Made by a program: the position numbers and the translations under genes. A stretch of DNA of 64,000 bases, taken from Massilimicrobiota sp. An134. Lineage in GTDB: Bacteria > Bacillota_I > Bacilli_A > Erysipelotrichales > Coprobacillaceae. Below are positions 37,134-44,812 of the stretch, piece after piece (the first letter of the stretch is position 1; the number at the start of each line of letters is the position of its first letter). Location of the stretch: positions 1 to 64,000 of the forward strand of contig NZ_NFLH01000011.1 of assembly GCF_002160815.1 (NCBI RefSeq), read 5' to 3'. The notes beneath the pieces were generated by a model. The model had not been told where the DNA came from. It did no database searches and saw nothing but the letters and a program-made list of their open reading frames with translations.

Positions 37134-37325
37134 ATGGATAAACGTAAAAAAATAAAAGTAATTACAACAATAATTTGCCTGTTATTAAGTATATTTGCTT
37201 TATATACTTTTATTTTTATTGCAGAAGTTTCTAAAGGATGGAGAATTGTCTTAATTATAATAGCGATATTTTGGATAATTTCAGGAATATCTAACTTATT
37301 AGAATATTTTGGAAAACAAAAATGA
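37134..37325 (+). CDS. Small two-helix membrane protein
   Basis: 63 residues with a basic start (MDKRKKIK), two hydrophobic helices (about 9-31 and 38-56) and a short basic tail. A good GGAGGTG ribosome site supports translation. It is not recognised. It resembles small membrane proteins commonly found in accessory islands of Firmicutes. Confidence 0.55.
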   Translation: MDKRKKIKVITTIICLLLSIFALYTFIFIAEVSKGWRIVLIIIAIFWIISGISNLLEYFGKQK

Positions 37326-37366
37326 TAAAAAACCTAATTTAGAAAAGAAAGGGTGATTCTTTATTC

Positions 37367-38182
37367 ATGATATATTTAAGAAGTTTTCAATTGAGTGATT
37401 CACAAATATCTAATCCTCATATCTATCCTTATAATGTTTTTAGAAATAAAGATATAGAGCCTTTCGTATTTACTCCAATAACAGTTTTTTATGGAAATAA
37501 TGGTTCTGGTAAATCGACATTACTTAATATCATCGCTAATAAATTGAGGTTAAAAGGTAAAGAAAATGCTACGAGTAATTCATATGGTATAAAAGATTAC
37601 TACAATGAATTTTGCTTTAAATGTTCTTATTGTCTGGGTGAAGATGAACTTGGTCATAAGATTAAATGTTTGCCAGAGAATAGTTGCTATATCAAAAGTT
37701 AAGATATTTTATATAAGGTGAAGAAAATTCAACAAAAACAAGTATTATCAGATGGAATGTTATATGACTATGTAAAAAAGGGGATGACGAAAGAAGAAGC
37801 AAGAAAATATTTGGAGTCAAAAGAAGGTGCTAGACAGATGGAATATATCATGTTTGCCCAAGAAAAATATTCTAATGGGGAAACATCTATGCAATATTTT
37901 GATGATTTTTTGCAACCTGATGCGTTATATTTATTAGATGAACCAGAAGTATCTCTTTCTCCTGCTAATCAAGTCGCATTAGCAAAAGAAATTAATAATA
38001 TGGCAAGATGGTTTCAGTGTCAATTTATTATCGCAACACATTCACCTTTTATGTTAGGAACTCTGGATGCGAAAATATATAATCTTGATTCAAAAGAATA
38101 TGCCATTATGAAATGGAGTGATTTAGAAAATATGAGATATTTTTACAATTTTTTTAAAGAACATGAAAAAGAATTTGAATAA
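37367..38182 (+). pseudogene. AAA-family (SMC/RecF-like) ATPase interrupted by an in-frame stop
   Basis: The first part (37367-37702) has a Walker A motif, FYGNNGSGKSTLLNIIANK. The same frame continues after TAA 37700-37702 as DILYKVKKIQQKQVL and carries the Walker B and signature region (ALYLLDEPEVSLSPANQ) and FIIATHSPFMLGTL. Related proteins run through this point, apparently with a sense codon such as GAA. The whole would be about 271 residues. A restart at GTG 37718 would give a protein without Walker A, so the gene is probably dead unless the stop is read through. Confidence 0.82.
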
Positions 38183-38247
38183 ATCTTTTTCTATACGAAA
38201 TATTGATTTCTAAGTTGATAAATAGTAATTTAAGGAGAAGTGATATT

Positions 38248-38730
38248 GTGATTAGAATTGAAAAAATAAATGCGAAAAATATATGGGATATACTAAAGCT
38301 ACATGTGAGTAAGGAACAAGAATCGTTTGTTGCACCTAATGATTTGAGTATCATAGAAGCATATATATCGATAACAGGAAATGGACACGCTTTTCCATTT
38401 GGTATTTTTGAAGATGAAATTCCTGTTGGTTTCTTGATGATAGGTTATGATGTAGATGAATCTTTTGATAACCCACCACAGATAGCTTATGGTAACTATA
38501 GTATCTGGCGATTGATGATTGATGAAAAATATCAAGGCAATGGATATGGAAAAGAAGCCATTCGTTTAGCTTTAGAGTTTATTAGGACATTTCCGTGTGG
38601 TAAGGCAGAATATTGCTATTTATCTTATGAACCTGAAAATATAAATGCAAAAAGACTTTATTCAAAATTTGACTTTATAGAGAATGGTGAAATGGATGGC
38701 GAAGAAATAGTTGCAGTTTTAAAATTATGA
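38248..38730 (+). CDS. GNAT acetyltransferase, spermidine/spermine (SpeG/PaiA)-like
   Basis: 160 residues from GTG 38248, which lies about 10 nt after AAGGAGA and gives MIRIEKINAKNIWDI; the ATG at 38203 has no ribosome site. The acetyl-CoA loop is YQGNGYGKEAIRLAL, preceded by WRLMIDEKYQ and followed by YEPENINAKRLYSKFDF. Acetylation of a small amine is likely; the substrate is unproven. It is the last gene of the accessory run. Confidence 0.8.
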   Translation: MIRIEKINAKNIWDILKLHVSKEQESFVAPNDLSIIEAYISITGNGHAFPFGIFEDEIPVGFLMIGYDVDESFDNPPQIAYGNYSIWRLMIDEKYQGNGYGKEAIRLALEFIRTFPCGKAEYCYLSYEPENINAKRLYSKFDFIENGEMDGEEIVAVLKL

Positions 38731-38863
38731 TAATAAGTAAGACTTGAGAATGAGGTACATGATTGATTTCAATTCTGGTTTTAAATGGTTTATTAGCATT
38801 TCAAATCCTAAGTTTTTCATGAAATAGTATTTCGCATTAATATTTTCATAAGATTTGTTTATT

Positions 38864-38892
38864 TTGAATGTTATTATCAACATTGGTATAAT
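38864..38892 (+). promoter_or_regulatory. Promoter of the lipoprotein gene
   Basis: TTGAAT (38864-38869), a 17-bp spacer and TATAAT (38887-38892), about 28 nt before the lipoprotein ATG. Confidence 0.7.
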
Positions 38893-38920
38893 GATAATAG
38901 ATAAAGAAAGGATGAGTCTT

Positions 38921-39532
38921 ATGAAAAAAGTTCTATTATTTGTTGTATGTGTTTTTGTGTTGATTGGGTGTACAAGTTCAAAGAAATCAAACAATAATAA
39001 TGCTGAAAATGAATCTACAACATCAGGTGTAATCAATTATATTTCTGAAACAGCTTTAACTCAAAGTGTTGTTGGTGATACAGAAGATGATTATCCTGTC
39101 TATGAATATGAATTAAGTCAGCCTTTGAAATCTGCAAGTATTTGTGTATATGAAAAAGAAAATGAATGGGAAAAACAGATAATATCTTACGAAGATGATA
39201 TATATTCTCATGGACAAATAGCTATTGTTTTAGGTGATGAAACATACGATATTTATTTGATCCATTCAGAAACTGAAAATAATATAATCAAATATAATTT
39301 TTCTCAACATTATTTAGAATCATTAAATAGCAATAAAGTCATGTTTGCAAATACATTAGATAATAAAAAAATCGAAGCAAATGAAGAAATTGTCCTTTTT
39401 ACAGTACTTGGAAAAAAAGATAATCCAATTGATCCACCTAACCCTGAAAATTTTACTAAAGAAAATTGTGATTATGGTATTGAAGTAACTATTACTTTTC
39501 ATGACACAAAACAAGCACCAAGAAGTGAATAA
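38921..39532 (+). CDS. Lipoprotein of unknown function
   Basis: 203 residues from ATG 38921, after GAAAGGATG. The signal peptide MKKVLLFVVCVFVLIGC has the lipobox LIGC, with Cys17 to be lipidated. A low-complexity Ser/Asn linker follows, then a domain with VYEYELSQPLKS and KVMFANTLDNKKIEANEE. The folded part is not recognised. It is a single gene with its own promoter, in the accessory stretch. Confidence 0.75.
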   Translation: MKKVLLFVVCVFVLIGCTSSKKSNNNNAENESTTSGVINYISETALTQSVVGDTEDDYPVYEYELSQPLKSASICVYEKENEWEKQIISYEDDIYSHGQIAIVLGDETYDIYLIHSETENNIIKYNFSQHYLESLNSNKVMFANTLDNKKIEANEEIVLFTVLGKKDNPIDPPNPENFTKENCDYGIEVTITFHDTKQAPRSE

Positions 39533-39995
39533 TAATCAATAAAAAGTATATATAATTTTTAAAGGTTATTTCAGATAACACTTTAAGAGAAAAACTTATT
39601 GAAGAACTTATAGGAGTTCTTCTTTGTTATAATATAACTACAGATTCTGTTGTTATTATTTCATTTTTATTAGCCTTACCTAATGAAAAGATAAACATAA
39701 GCATGAAAATATAAATTTAATCTTTATATAAGTAACATGTATTAATGGTTCTATCTCAATAAAGAGATAGTATTGTTTTGAAAGATATTATTGATGGCGT
39801 AGAAAAAAGGATTTAAGGAAAAGAATTATTGAAAGAGTTTAATAATGAATATTATGGTTATACTTTTTGAATAGTTACTTTTTCGTTTCATATGATTTGA
39901 AACGATTTTTTTCTTTCATTGCAATAAAAATGCAACGATAATATTTTTCGTTGCAAAACGAATGGAACAATAATATATTCAGGGAGGAGACTGTT
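39533..39995 (+). other. Gene-free stretch with degraded coding and a terminator
   Basis: No intact gene. One stretch (about 39565-39720) reads as an open segment, including NTLREKLIEELIGVL and LLALPNEKINISMKI, and looks like a leftover gene end that I do not recognise. At 39883-39912, TCGTTTCA and TGAAACGA pair and are followed by seven T, a plausible terminator. Confidence 0.5.
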
Positions 39996-41247
39996 ATGAA
40001 AGAATCTAGAAATTTAGAGTTTAAAGAAATGATACAATCCAACACATTTCTCAAGACAGTCAGTGCTTTCGCAAACTATGGAACAGGAAGAATCGTTTTT
40101 GGAATTGACGATGATGGTCTGGTTAAAGGAATAAAAAATGCAATAGATTTTTGTTTAAGTATTGAAAACAAAATGAACGATAATATGAATCCTGTACCAT
40201 TATATGATTTAAATATTAATGATGATTCAACAATAACTCTTACTGTTTATGAAAGTGATTTGAAACCTTATTTATATAAAGGTAAAGCATATAAAAGACA
40301 TGATACTTCAACTATTGAAGTAGATAGACTGGAATTGAACAGACTTGTATTAGAAGGAAGTCATCAATCATATGAAGAACTTGTTTCTCGAAAACAGGAT
40401 TTAACATTTCAATGTTTAGAAAAAGCTTTAAAAGATAAATTGGCTATACAAGAATTAAATGAAGATATTTTGAAAACATTAGATTTATATACAAAAAATC
40501 ATCAATATAATAATGCAGCAGCATTACTTGCTGATCAAAATAATTATAAGGGTGTTGATATTATAAAATTTGGGCAAGATATTGATGAAATTATGGATAG
40601 AATTATTTTAGAAAATAAATCTATTTTATTGTTATTGGAAGAAAGTGTTGAAATGTATAAAAAATATTATCAATATGAAAAGATTGATGGAACTTCTAGA
40701 AAGATTGTCAATCGTATCCCAGAAAATGCGTTTCGTGAAGCTATAGCCAATGCTATGATTCATCGCTTTTGGGACATCAATGCATTTATAAGAGTAAGTA
40801 TGTTTGATGATAGAATCGAAATAAGTTCTCCAGGAGGTCTTCCTTCAGGAATGAGTGAAGCAGAATATCTCGATGGACAGATTTCAATGCTTAGAAATCC
40901 AATTATAGGAAATGTATTCTATAGATTAAGATATATAGAAATGTTTGGCACAGGAATCAAAAGAATCAATAAATCATACTATGATTCAATAACGAAGCCA
41001 GAATTTAAAGTCTATGAGAACTCCATAATAATCATATTACCAACTGTATTAGATATTACTAATTTAACAAGTGAAGAACAACAGATTATACAGCTTTTTC
41101 ATGGAAATTTAAAATTATCAAGAGCAGAAATAGAAAAAAAGTCATTATAATAAGGCAAAGCTTATTAGAATACTGAATTCATTATCTGATAAAAATATTA
41201 TTGATAAGTCGGGGAAAGGACGAGCTACTAAATATCAGTTACGATAG
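39996..41247 (+). pseudogene. AlbA_2 (Schlafen-type) putative DNA/RNA-binding regulator, 3' frameshift
   Basis: The intact frame from ATG 39996 (after GGGAGGAGA) gives 384 residues to TAA 41150. It has an N-terminal AlbA_2 domain (LEFKEMIQSNTFLKTVSAFANYG, given here in part: LEFKEMIQSNTF, VSAFANYGTGRIVFGI). A GHKL-like segment follows (ENAFREAIANAMIHRFW, RIEISSPGGLP) and the start of a winged helix (LKLSRAEIEKKS). In the next frame the winged helix continues as NKAKLIRILNSLSDKNIID and GKGRATKYQLR to TAG 41247. A 7-A run at 41134-41140, with 6 expected, explains the break. The truncated protein keeps most domains and may still work. Confidence 0.8.
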
Positions 41248-41349
41248 AGAAAAAAGTTTATTTACAAAATACAGATAATAGTAATGAGGATATTTTTCAA
41301 AAGTTAACTATCGTACAAGAAGAACGAATAAATATATTATAGGAACTTT

Positions 41350-41383
41350 AGCCTATGCAAATGGATGTTTGTATAGGCTTTTT
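41350..41383 (+). terminator. Terminator downstream of the AlbA_2 gene
   Basis: AGCCTATGCAAA and TTTGTATAGGCT pair with one G-U around TGGATG, followed by five T. The gap 41248-41546 otherwise holds no recognisable feature. Confidence 0.85.
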
Positions 41384-41546
41384 ACATATATGAATTATAT
41401 ATGTTTAGTAAATATCTAGTAGGCAATTGCGATAATACTTTGTTTTAATAAAATCTTAACTTAAAATAAAGACTATGAATATATCATTAATATCTTGCTT
41501 TGTTATACTGAAATCAAGATAAGAAAATGGAGGGGGAGAAAATCAT

Positions 41547-41915
41547 ATGTTGTATATGACAATGCCAGAATTTGCTTTCTTTATGGGACTTACATCTTAT
41601 GTCATAAGAGATGTTTTTTCTAAGAGACATGTTTTTAATGGCTCAAAAAGATTACATATAATAGGAAGTATAGTTATAGGGTTATTGTTGTTTTTATTAT
41701 ATTTACATGATGAAATGAATTTAAATGATTTAAAGATTTTAATGATATATGTTCTATTTGTAGGTATGGATTTTTATAAAATGCAAAATCATCATTCTAT
41801 TACGGAACATTTTTCATGGCTTTCATCAAGACAAGAAAATATGATTTTAAAGGTTTGTGGAACTTCTATAGTCATTGCACTATTAGCTTTGTTGGTCATG
41901 ATTAAGTTTATATAA
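41547..41915 (+). CDS. Small membrane protein, FSWLSS(R/K)QEN family, copy 1
   Basis: 122 residues with about four hydrophobic helices. It starts MLYMTMPEFAFFMGL and has HFSWLSSRQENMILKVCGTS before the last helix. A second protein at 42740 shares the start MLYMT, the overall size and FSWLSS-x-QEN with a following helix. They are paralogues of an unrecognised family. AGGGGGAGA precedes the ATG. Confidence 0.7.
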   Translation: MLYMTMPEFAFFMGLTSYVIRDVFSKRHVFNGSKRLHIIGSIVIGLLLFLLYLHDEMNLNDLKILMIYVLFVGMDFYKMQNHHSITEHFSWLSSRQENMILKVCGTSIVIALLALLVMIKFI

Positions 41916-41943
41916 AAAAGAAATAGCCTTATTTTGCTATTTC
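41914..41943 (-). terminator. Terminator of the minus-strand gene 41942-42292
   Basis: GAAATAGC and GCTATTTC pair around an 8-nt loop and are followed by six T on the minus strand. It sits between convergent genes and covers the minus-strand stop codon. Confidence 0.75.
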
Positions 41944-42292
41944 ATTGAGAATATATCGTTTCTAATTGATTGTCCAAGTTTTTTTGTTTGATTTCTTTGA
42001 TTTGATTTTGACTATTATCAATTGTTATTTCTAAAGGGTATTTCTTTCCTGAAAGCATAGAGCCATAACCCTGAATTTGATAAACACCATCTTCTATTTG
42101 ATTTAGCTTATATTTTTTATAGTAATAATGACCTGAACCATAAGGAATATGAATAATAATCTGGGATTGTTGTTCATGGACTTGATCAATATATAAATAG
42201 ATAGGAACAGTTGTGAAAGTGTCTATGATAATCCATGCTATGAGAAGGGATATAAGCCCTCCAATAATGAGACGTATTTTCTTTTTATTCAT
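41942..42292 (-). CDS. Hypothetical membrane-anchored protein
   Basis: 116 residues from the ATG at 42292, 8 nt after GAGGAG; a GTG at 42301 would overlap that site. The N-terminal basic stretch NKKKIR and one helix (LIIGGLISLLIAWIII) anchor an extracytoplasmic domain with IIIHIPYGSGHYYYKKYKL and EDGVYQIQGYGSM. The fold could be an all-beta DUF-type domain. It is not recognised. Confidence 0.62.
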   Translation of the reverse strand: MNKKKIRLIIGGLISLLIAWIIIDTFTTVPIYLYIDQVHEQQSQIIIHIPYGSGHYYYKKYKLNQIEDGVYQIQGYGSMLSGKKYPLEITIDNSQNQIKEIKQKNLDNQLETIYSQ

Positions 42293-42402
42293 GATGTCCA
42301 CTCCTCTTTTTCATTATATAACAGAAAACGATGTTATCTAAACAAAAAAGTGAATACACAAAAATTTCATATTATTTTGATATATATAAGATGGTGATCA
42401 AA

Positions 42403-42738
42403 ATGGAAGAAATCATTCGAGAAATTGTTTATATATGTGTTATGTTTATTGGGATTATATTATATGAAGTGATGAGTGATAAATGTCTGGTTTGTATTCT
42501 AGATAAGCCTTTGTTTCCAGATTTATTTAAGAAAGAATGGAAAAGAGAAGTTATACAGGATTGGCTGGCAGTCTTATTCTTATTTGTATTTCCAGGTCTT
42601 TTTTTATCTTTTGGAATAGCATATATCAAAATAGCAATACTAGGTATTATTGTAGTTTTTGAAAGCAAAACTTTACGTAGACTGAAAATCAGCCAATATG
42701 TTGCTGATAAGCACTTTTTTAAGAGGGAAGAAGAGTAA
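42403..42738 (+). CDS. Hypothetical membrane protein upstream of the FSWLSS paralogue
   Basis: 111 residues from ATG 42403; GGTGAT just upstream is a weak ribosome site, and ATG 42391 is an alternative. Hydrophobic helices lie at about 5-25 and 50-92 (two helices). The loop reads SDKCLVCILDKPLFPDLFKKEW. It is not recognised. The next gene starts 1 nt after its stop codon, so the two are coupled. Confidence 0.6.
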   Translation: MEEIIREIVYICVMFIGIILYEVMSDKCLVCILDKPLFPDLFKKEWKREVIQDWLAVLFLFVFPGLFLSFGIAYIKIAILGIIVVFESKTLRRLKISQYVADKHFFKREEE

Positions 42739-42739
42739 A

Positions 42740-43129
42740 ATGTTATATATGACTTCAGCAGACTATTTGTTCTTTGTAGTTGCTTCGACATTGATTATTA
42801 AAGATGTGCTCTGTCGAGATTATCAGGCATATGGCTATTGGAATACCTATAGTTATTCTAAAGGAATTTATTTTACTGGTTTGGTTATTGTTGTTTTGCT
42901 TTGGGCATATGTTTGTGATTTGTTTTCAGGGTTTGATGTGAACTCTTTAAAATTGTATATCATATTTTTAATTTTCTTAGGCGTTGAAATTTATAAATCT
43001 ATGACACAGCAGTTAATAAGTGAAAAATTTTCATGGCTATCTTCTAAGCAGGAAAATAAAGTATTAAGGATTTGTGGGACGGTTCTTGTTATTGGGATGT
43101 TGGCTTTGATTATTGCGATAAAAATATAA
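42740..43129 (+). CDS. Small membrane protein, FSWLSS(R/K)QEN family, copy 2
   Basis: 129 residues from ATG 42740, giving MLYMTSADYLFFVVAS; upstream in-frame starts lie inside the previous gene. Four hydrophobic helices, with EKFSWLSSKQENKVLRICGT before the last one. It is a paralogue of 41547-41915, separated from it by two other genes. The conserved cytosolic-looking motif next to a helix suggests a shared partner or activity; none is known. Confidence 0.7.
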   Translation: MLYMTSADYLFFVVASTLIIKDVLCRDYQAYGYWNTYSYSKGIYFTGLVIVVLLWAYVCDLFSGFDVNSLKLYIIFLIFLGVEIYKSMTQQLISEKFSWLSSKQENKVLRICGTVLVIGMLALIIAIKI

Positions 43130-43155
43130 AAGGTTTGTCGTTTTGACAAACCTTT
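43128..43155. terminator. Hairpin between the FSWLSS gene and purF
   Basis: AAAGGTTTGTC and GACAAACCTTT form a perfect 11-bp stem that includes both stop codons. The T-rich tail is better on the minus strand, so it mainly ends purF. Confidence 0.75.
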
Positions 43156-44557
43156 AATCGTCCTGAAAATCATTATCATATAGTGGTGTGACATATTTTC
43201 TATTGAAACAAGCCATACATAAATCACAGGTATGTTCTTTTTTAAAATGAATAGATTTTTGAAGTCCTTCTTCACTGATGAAGGCTAAGGAATCAGCACC
43301 AATATATGTGCAGAGTTCCTGAGTTGTCATTTTATGAGAAATTAATTCATCAAGAGTAGACGTGTCTACACCATAAAAACAAGGATATTTGATTGCAGGT
43401 GAAGCAATTCTGACATGAACTTCTGTAGCGCCTGCTTCTTTTAATAAAGTCACAATACGTTTGGATGTCGTTCCTCTGACAATAGAGTCGTCAATCATGA
43501 TGACTCTTTTTTGATTCACAATTGAAGAAACAGCCGAAAGCTTCATACGAACACCCTGATTTCTTAATTCTTGCGTAGGCTGAATAAATGTTCTTCCGAC
43601 ATATTTGTTTTTAATTAGTCCCATTTCATAAGGAATGTGGGAAGCTTCTGAATATCCAATTGCAGCAGATATAGATGAATCTGGTACTCCAATCACAATA
43701 TCAGCATCTACTGGACTTTCTAAATAAAGTTGTTTTCCAGCATTTTTACGTGTTGTATGAACATTGATACCATCAAGGATACTGTCGGGACGAGAAAAAT
43801 ATACATATTCCATAGCACAGATCTTATCATGTATAGGCTGTTTTGTATAAAGACGAGATAACAATTGATTGCCTTTGACTCTGACTATTTCTCCTGGCTC
43901 GACATCTCTTAGAAATTTAGCGCCTACAATATCTAATGCACATGTTTCTGAAGCAAAGACATACGCTCCATTAGGGAGCTGTCCAATAGCTAGTGGTCTT
44001 AATCCATAACGATCTCTGACAGCATAGAGACGATCTTCTAAAAGAATGAGGAAAGCAAAAGCTCCATCTAATTTTTCTAAAGAAGCACAGATACGATCTA
44101 TCATATGTCCTTTTTGACGTTTGATTAAATGTCCTAAAATTTCAGTATCAGATGAAGATGAAAAGATACTGCCTTGTTCTTCAAGTTCAGCTTTCAATAC
44201 ATTAGCATTCACAATATTTCCATTATGACAAATTCCCATATCACCCACCATGGTTCTAAAAAGTAATGGCTGTACATTCATAATACCTCCACCACCAGCA
44301 GTTGAATAACGCACATGACCAATAGCGTGAATACCATTCATCTGATGAATCTTTTCACTGTTAAAAACTTCAGTGACCAAACCTTCTCCTTTATGAATAG
44401 AAAGTTTATGATCATTTGCAACTAAAATACCGGCTCCTTCCTGCCCACGATGCTGAAGGGCATGTAAACCATAATAACAGAGGTTAGCTGCATTTGGATG
44501 CTGAAACACACCGAACACACCACACTCCTCATGAATTTCTTTTAAATCATTTATCAT
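43154..44557 (-). CDS. purF: Amidophosphoribosyltransferase
   Basis: 467 residues. The Ntn glutaminase domain begins after a short propeptide at the cysteine in EECGVFGVFQHP, followed by HIGHVRYSTAG-like sequence, here HAIGHVRYSTAGGGG, and CHNGNIVN. The PRPP-binding motif is VIMIDDSIVRGTTSKRIV. CDLCMACFN near the C terminus suggests cysteine ligands, as in the Fe-S class of B. subtilis PurF. It makes phosphoribosylamine, the first committed step of purine synthesis. It stands alone, divergent from glnN, with an unusual structured 5' leader. Confidence 0.97.
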   Translation of the reverse strand: MINDLKEIHEECGVFGVFQHPNAANLCYYGLHALQHRGQEGAGILVANDHKLSIHKGEGLVTEVFNSEKIHQMNGIHAIGHVRYSTAGGGGIMNVQPLLFRTMVGDMGICHNGNIVNANVLKAELEEQGSIFSSSSDTEILGHLIKRQKGHMIDRICASLEKLDGAFAFLILLEDRLYAVRDRYGLRPLAIGQLPNGAYVFASETCALDIVGAKFLRDVEPGEIVRVKGNQLLSRLYTKQPIHDKICAMEYVYFSRPDSILDGINVHTTRKNAGKQLYLESPVDADIVIGVPDSSISAAIGYSEASHIPYEMGLIKNKYVGRTFIQPTQELRNQGVRMKLSAVSSIVNQKRVIMIDDSIVRGTTSKRIVTLLKEAGATEVHVRIASPAIKYPCFYGVDTSTLDELISHKMTTQELCTYIGADSLAFISEEGLQKSIHFKKEHTCDLCMACFNRKYVTPLYDNDFQDD

Positions 44558-44665
44558 TGTTGTTCTCCTTATATTTTATAGAAGAATAGGAGATACATAT
44601 ATCAAAATTTGTTGTATAAGATGTTACATAAAAATAAATATTACGGGATTCAATATCTCCTATTC
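44558..44665 (-). promoter_or_regulatory. purF 5' leader: candidate RNA switch with anti-SD
   Basis: The predicted 108-nt leader opens with GAATAGGAGATA (from 44665 down) and pairs over 12 bp with TATCTCCTATTC (44595-44584), closing a 58-nt loop region. The 3' arm contains UCUCCU, which could instead pair with AGGAGA of the purF ribosome site (44569-44564). Two exclusive states would then turn translation on or off. The core lacks the GTTTCTACC and other marks of the purine riboswitch. Function is inferred from geometry. Confidence 0.5.
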
Positions 44666-44671
44666 GTCTTT

Positions 44672-44700
44672 ATTATAACGGAATAATTGTATTTTTTCAA
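44672..44700 (-). promoter_or_regulatory. purF promoter
   Basis: On the minus strand TTGAAA (44700-44695), a 17-bp spacer and TATAAT (44677-44672). The start is expected near 44665, exactly at the first arm of the leader helix. Confidence 0.75.
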
Positions 44701-44739
44701 TCAAATATAATAATAATTTATTAAAATGATAAAAAAACA

Positions 44740-44768
44740 TTGACAAAAACACGAAGCTGTATCATAAT
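44740..44768 (+). promoter_or_regulatory. glnN promoter
   Basis: TTGACA (44740-44745), a 17-bp spacer and CATAAT (44763-44768). No GlnR-type TGTNA-N7-TNACA box is visible around it. Confidence 0.75.
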
Positions 44769-44812
44769 GCAAAATAAGTAAACGGATAGGTTTACATAAA
44801 GGAGTGATAGAT

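Noticed and set aside
39565-39720. A short open stretch, possibly a small gene, before the AlbA_2 gene.
   Set aside because: It has no start codon with a ribosome site, so I treated it as a leftover gene fragment only.
24735-42371. An 18-nt stretch ACACAAAAATTTCATATT occurs near 24736 and near 42357, both upstream of genes.
   Set aside because: It is very A+T-rich. In 64 kb of such DNA a match of this length is about expected by chance, and the two flanks do not otherwise align.
44596-44653. ATCCCGTAATAT in the purF leader, faintly like the start of purine riboswitches.
   Set aside because: The diagnostic core (GTTTCTACC and the second loop) is absent, so I did not call it a purine riboswitch.
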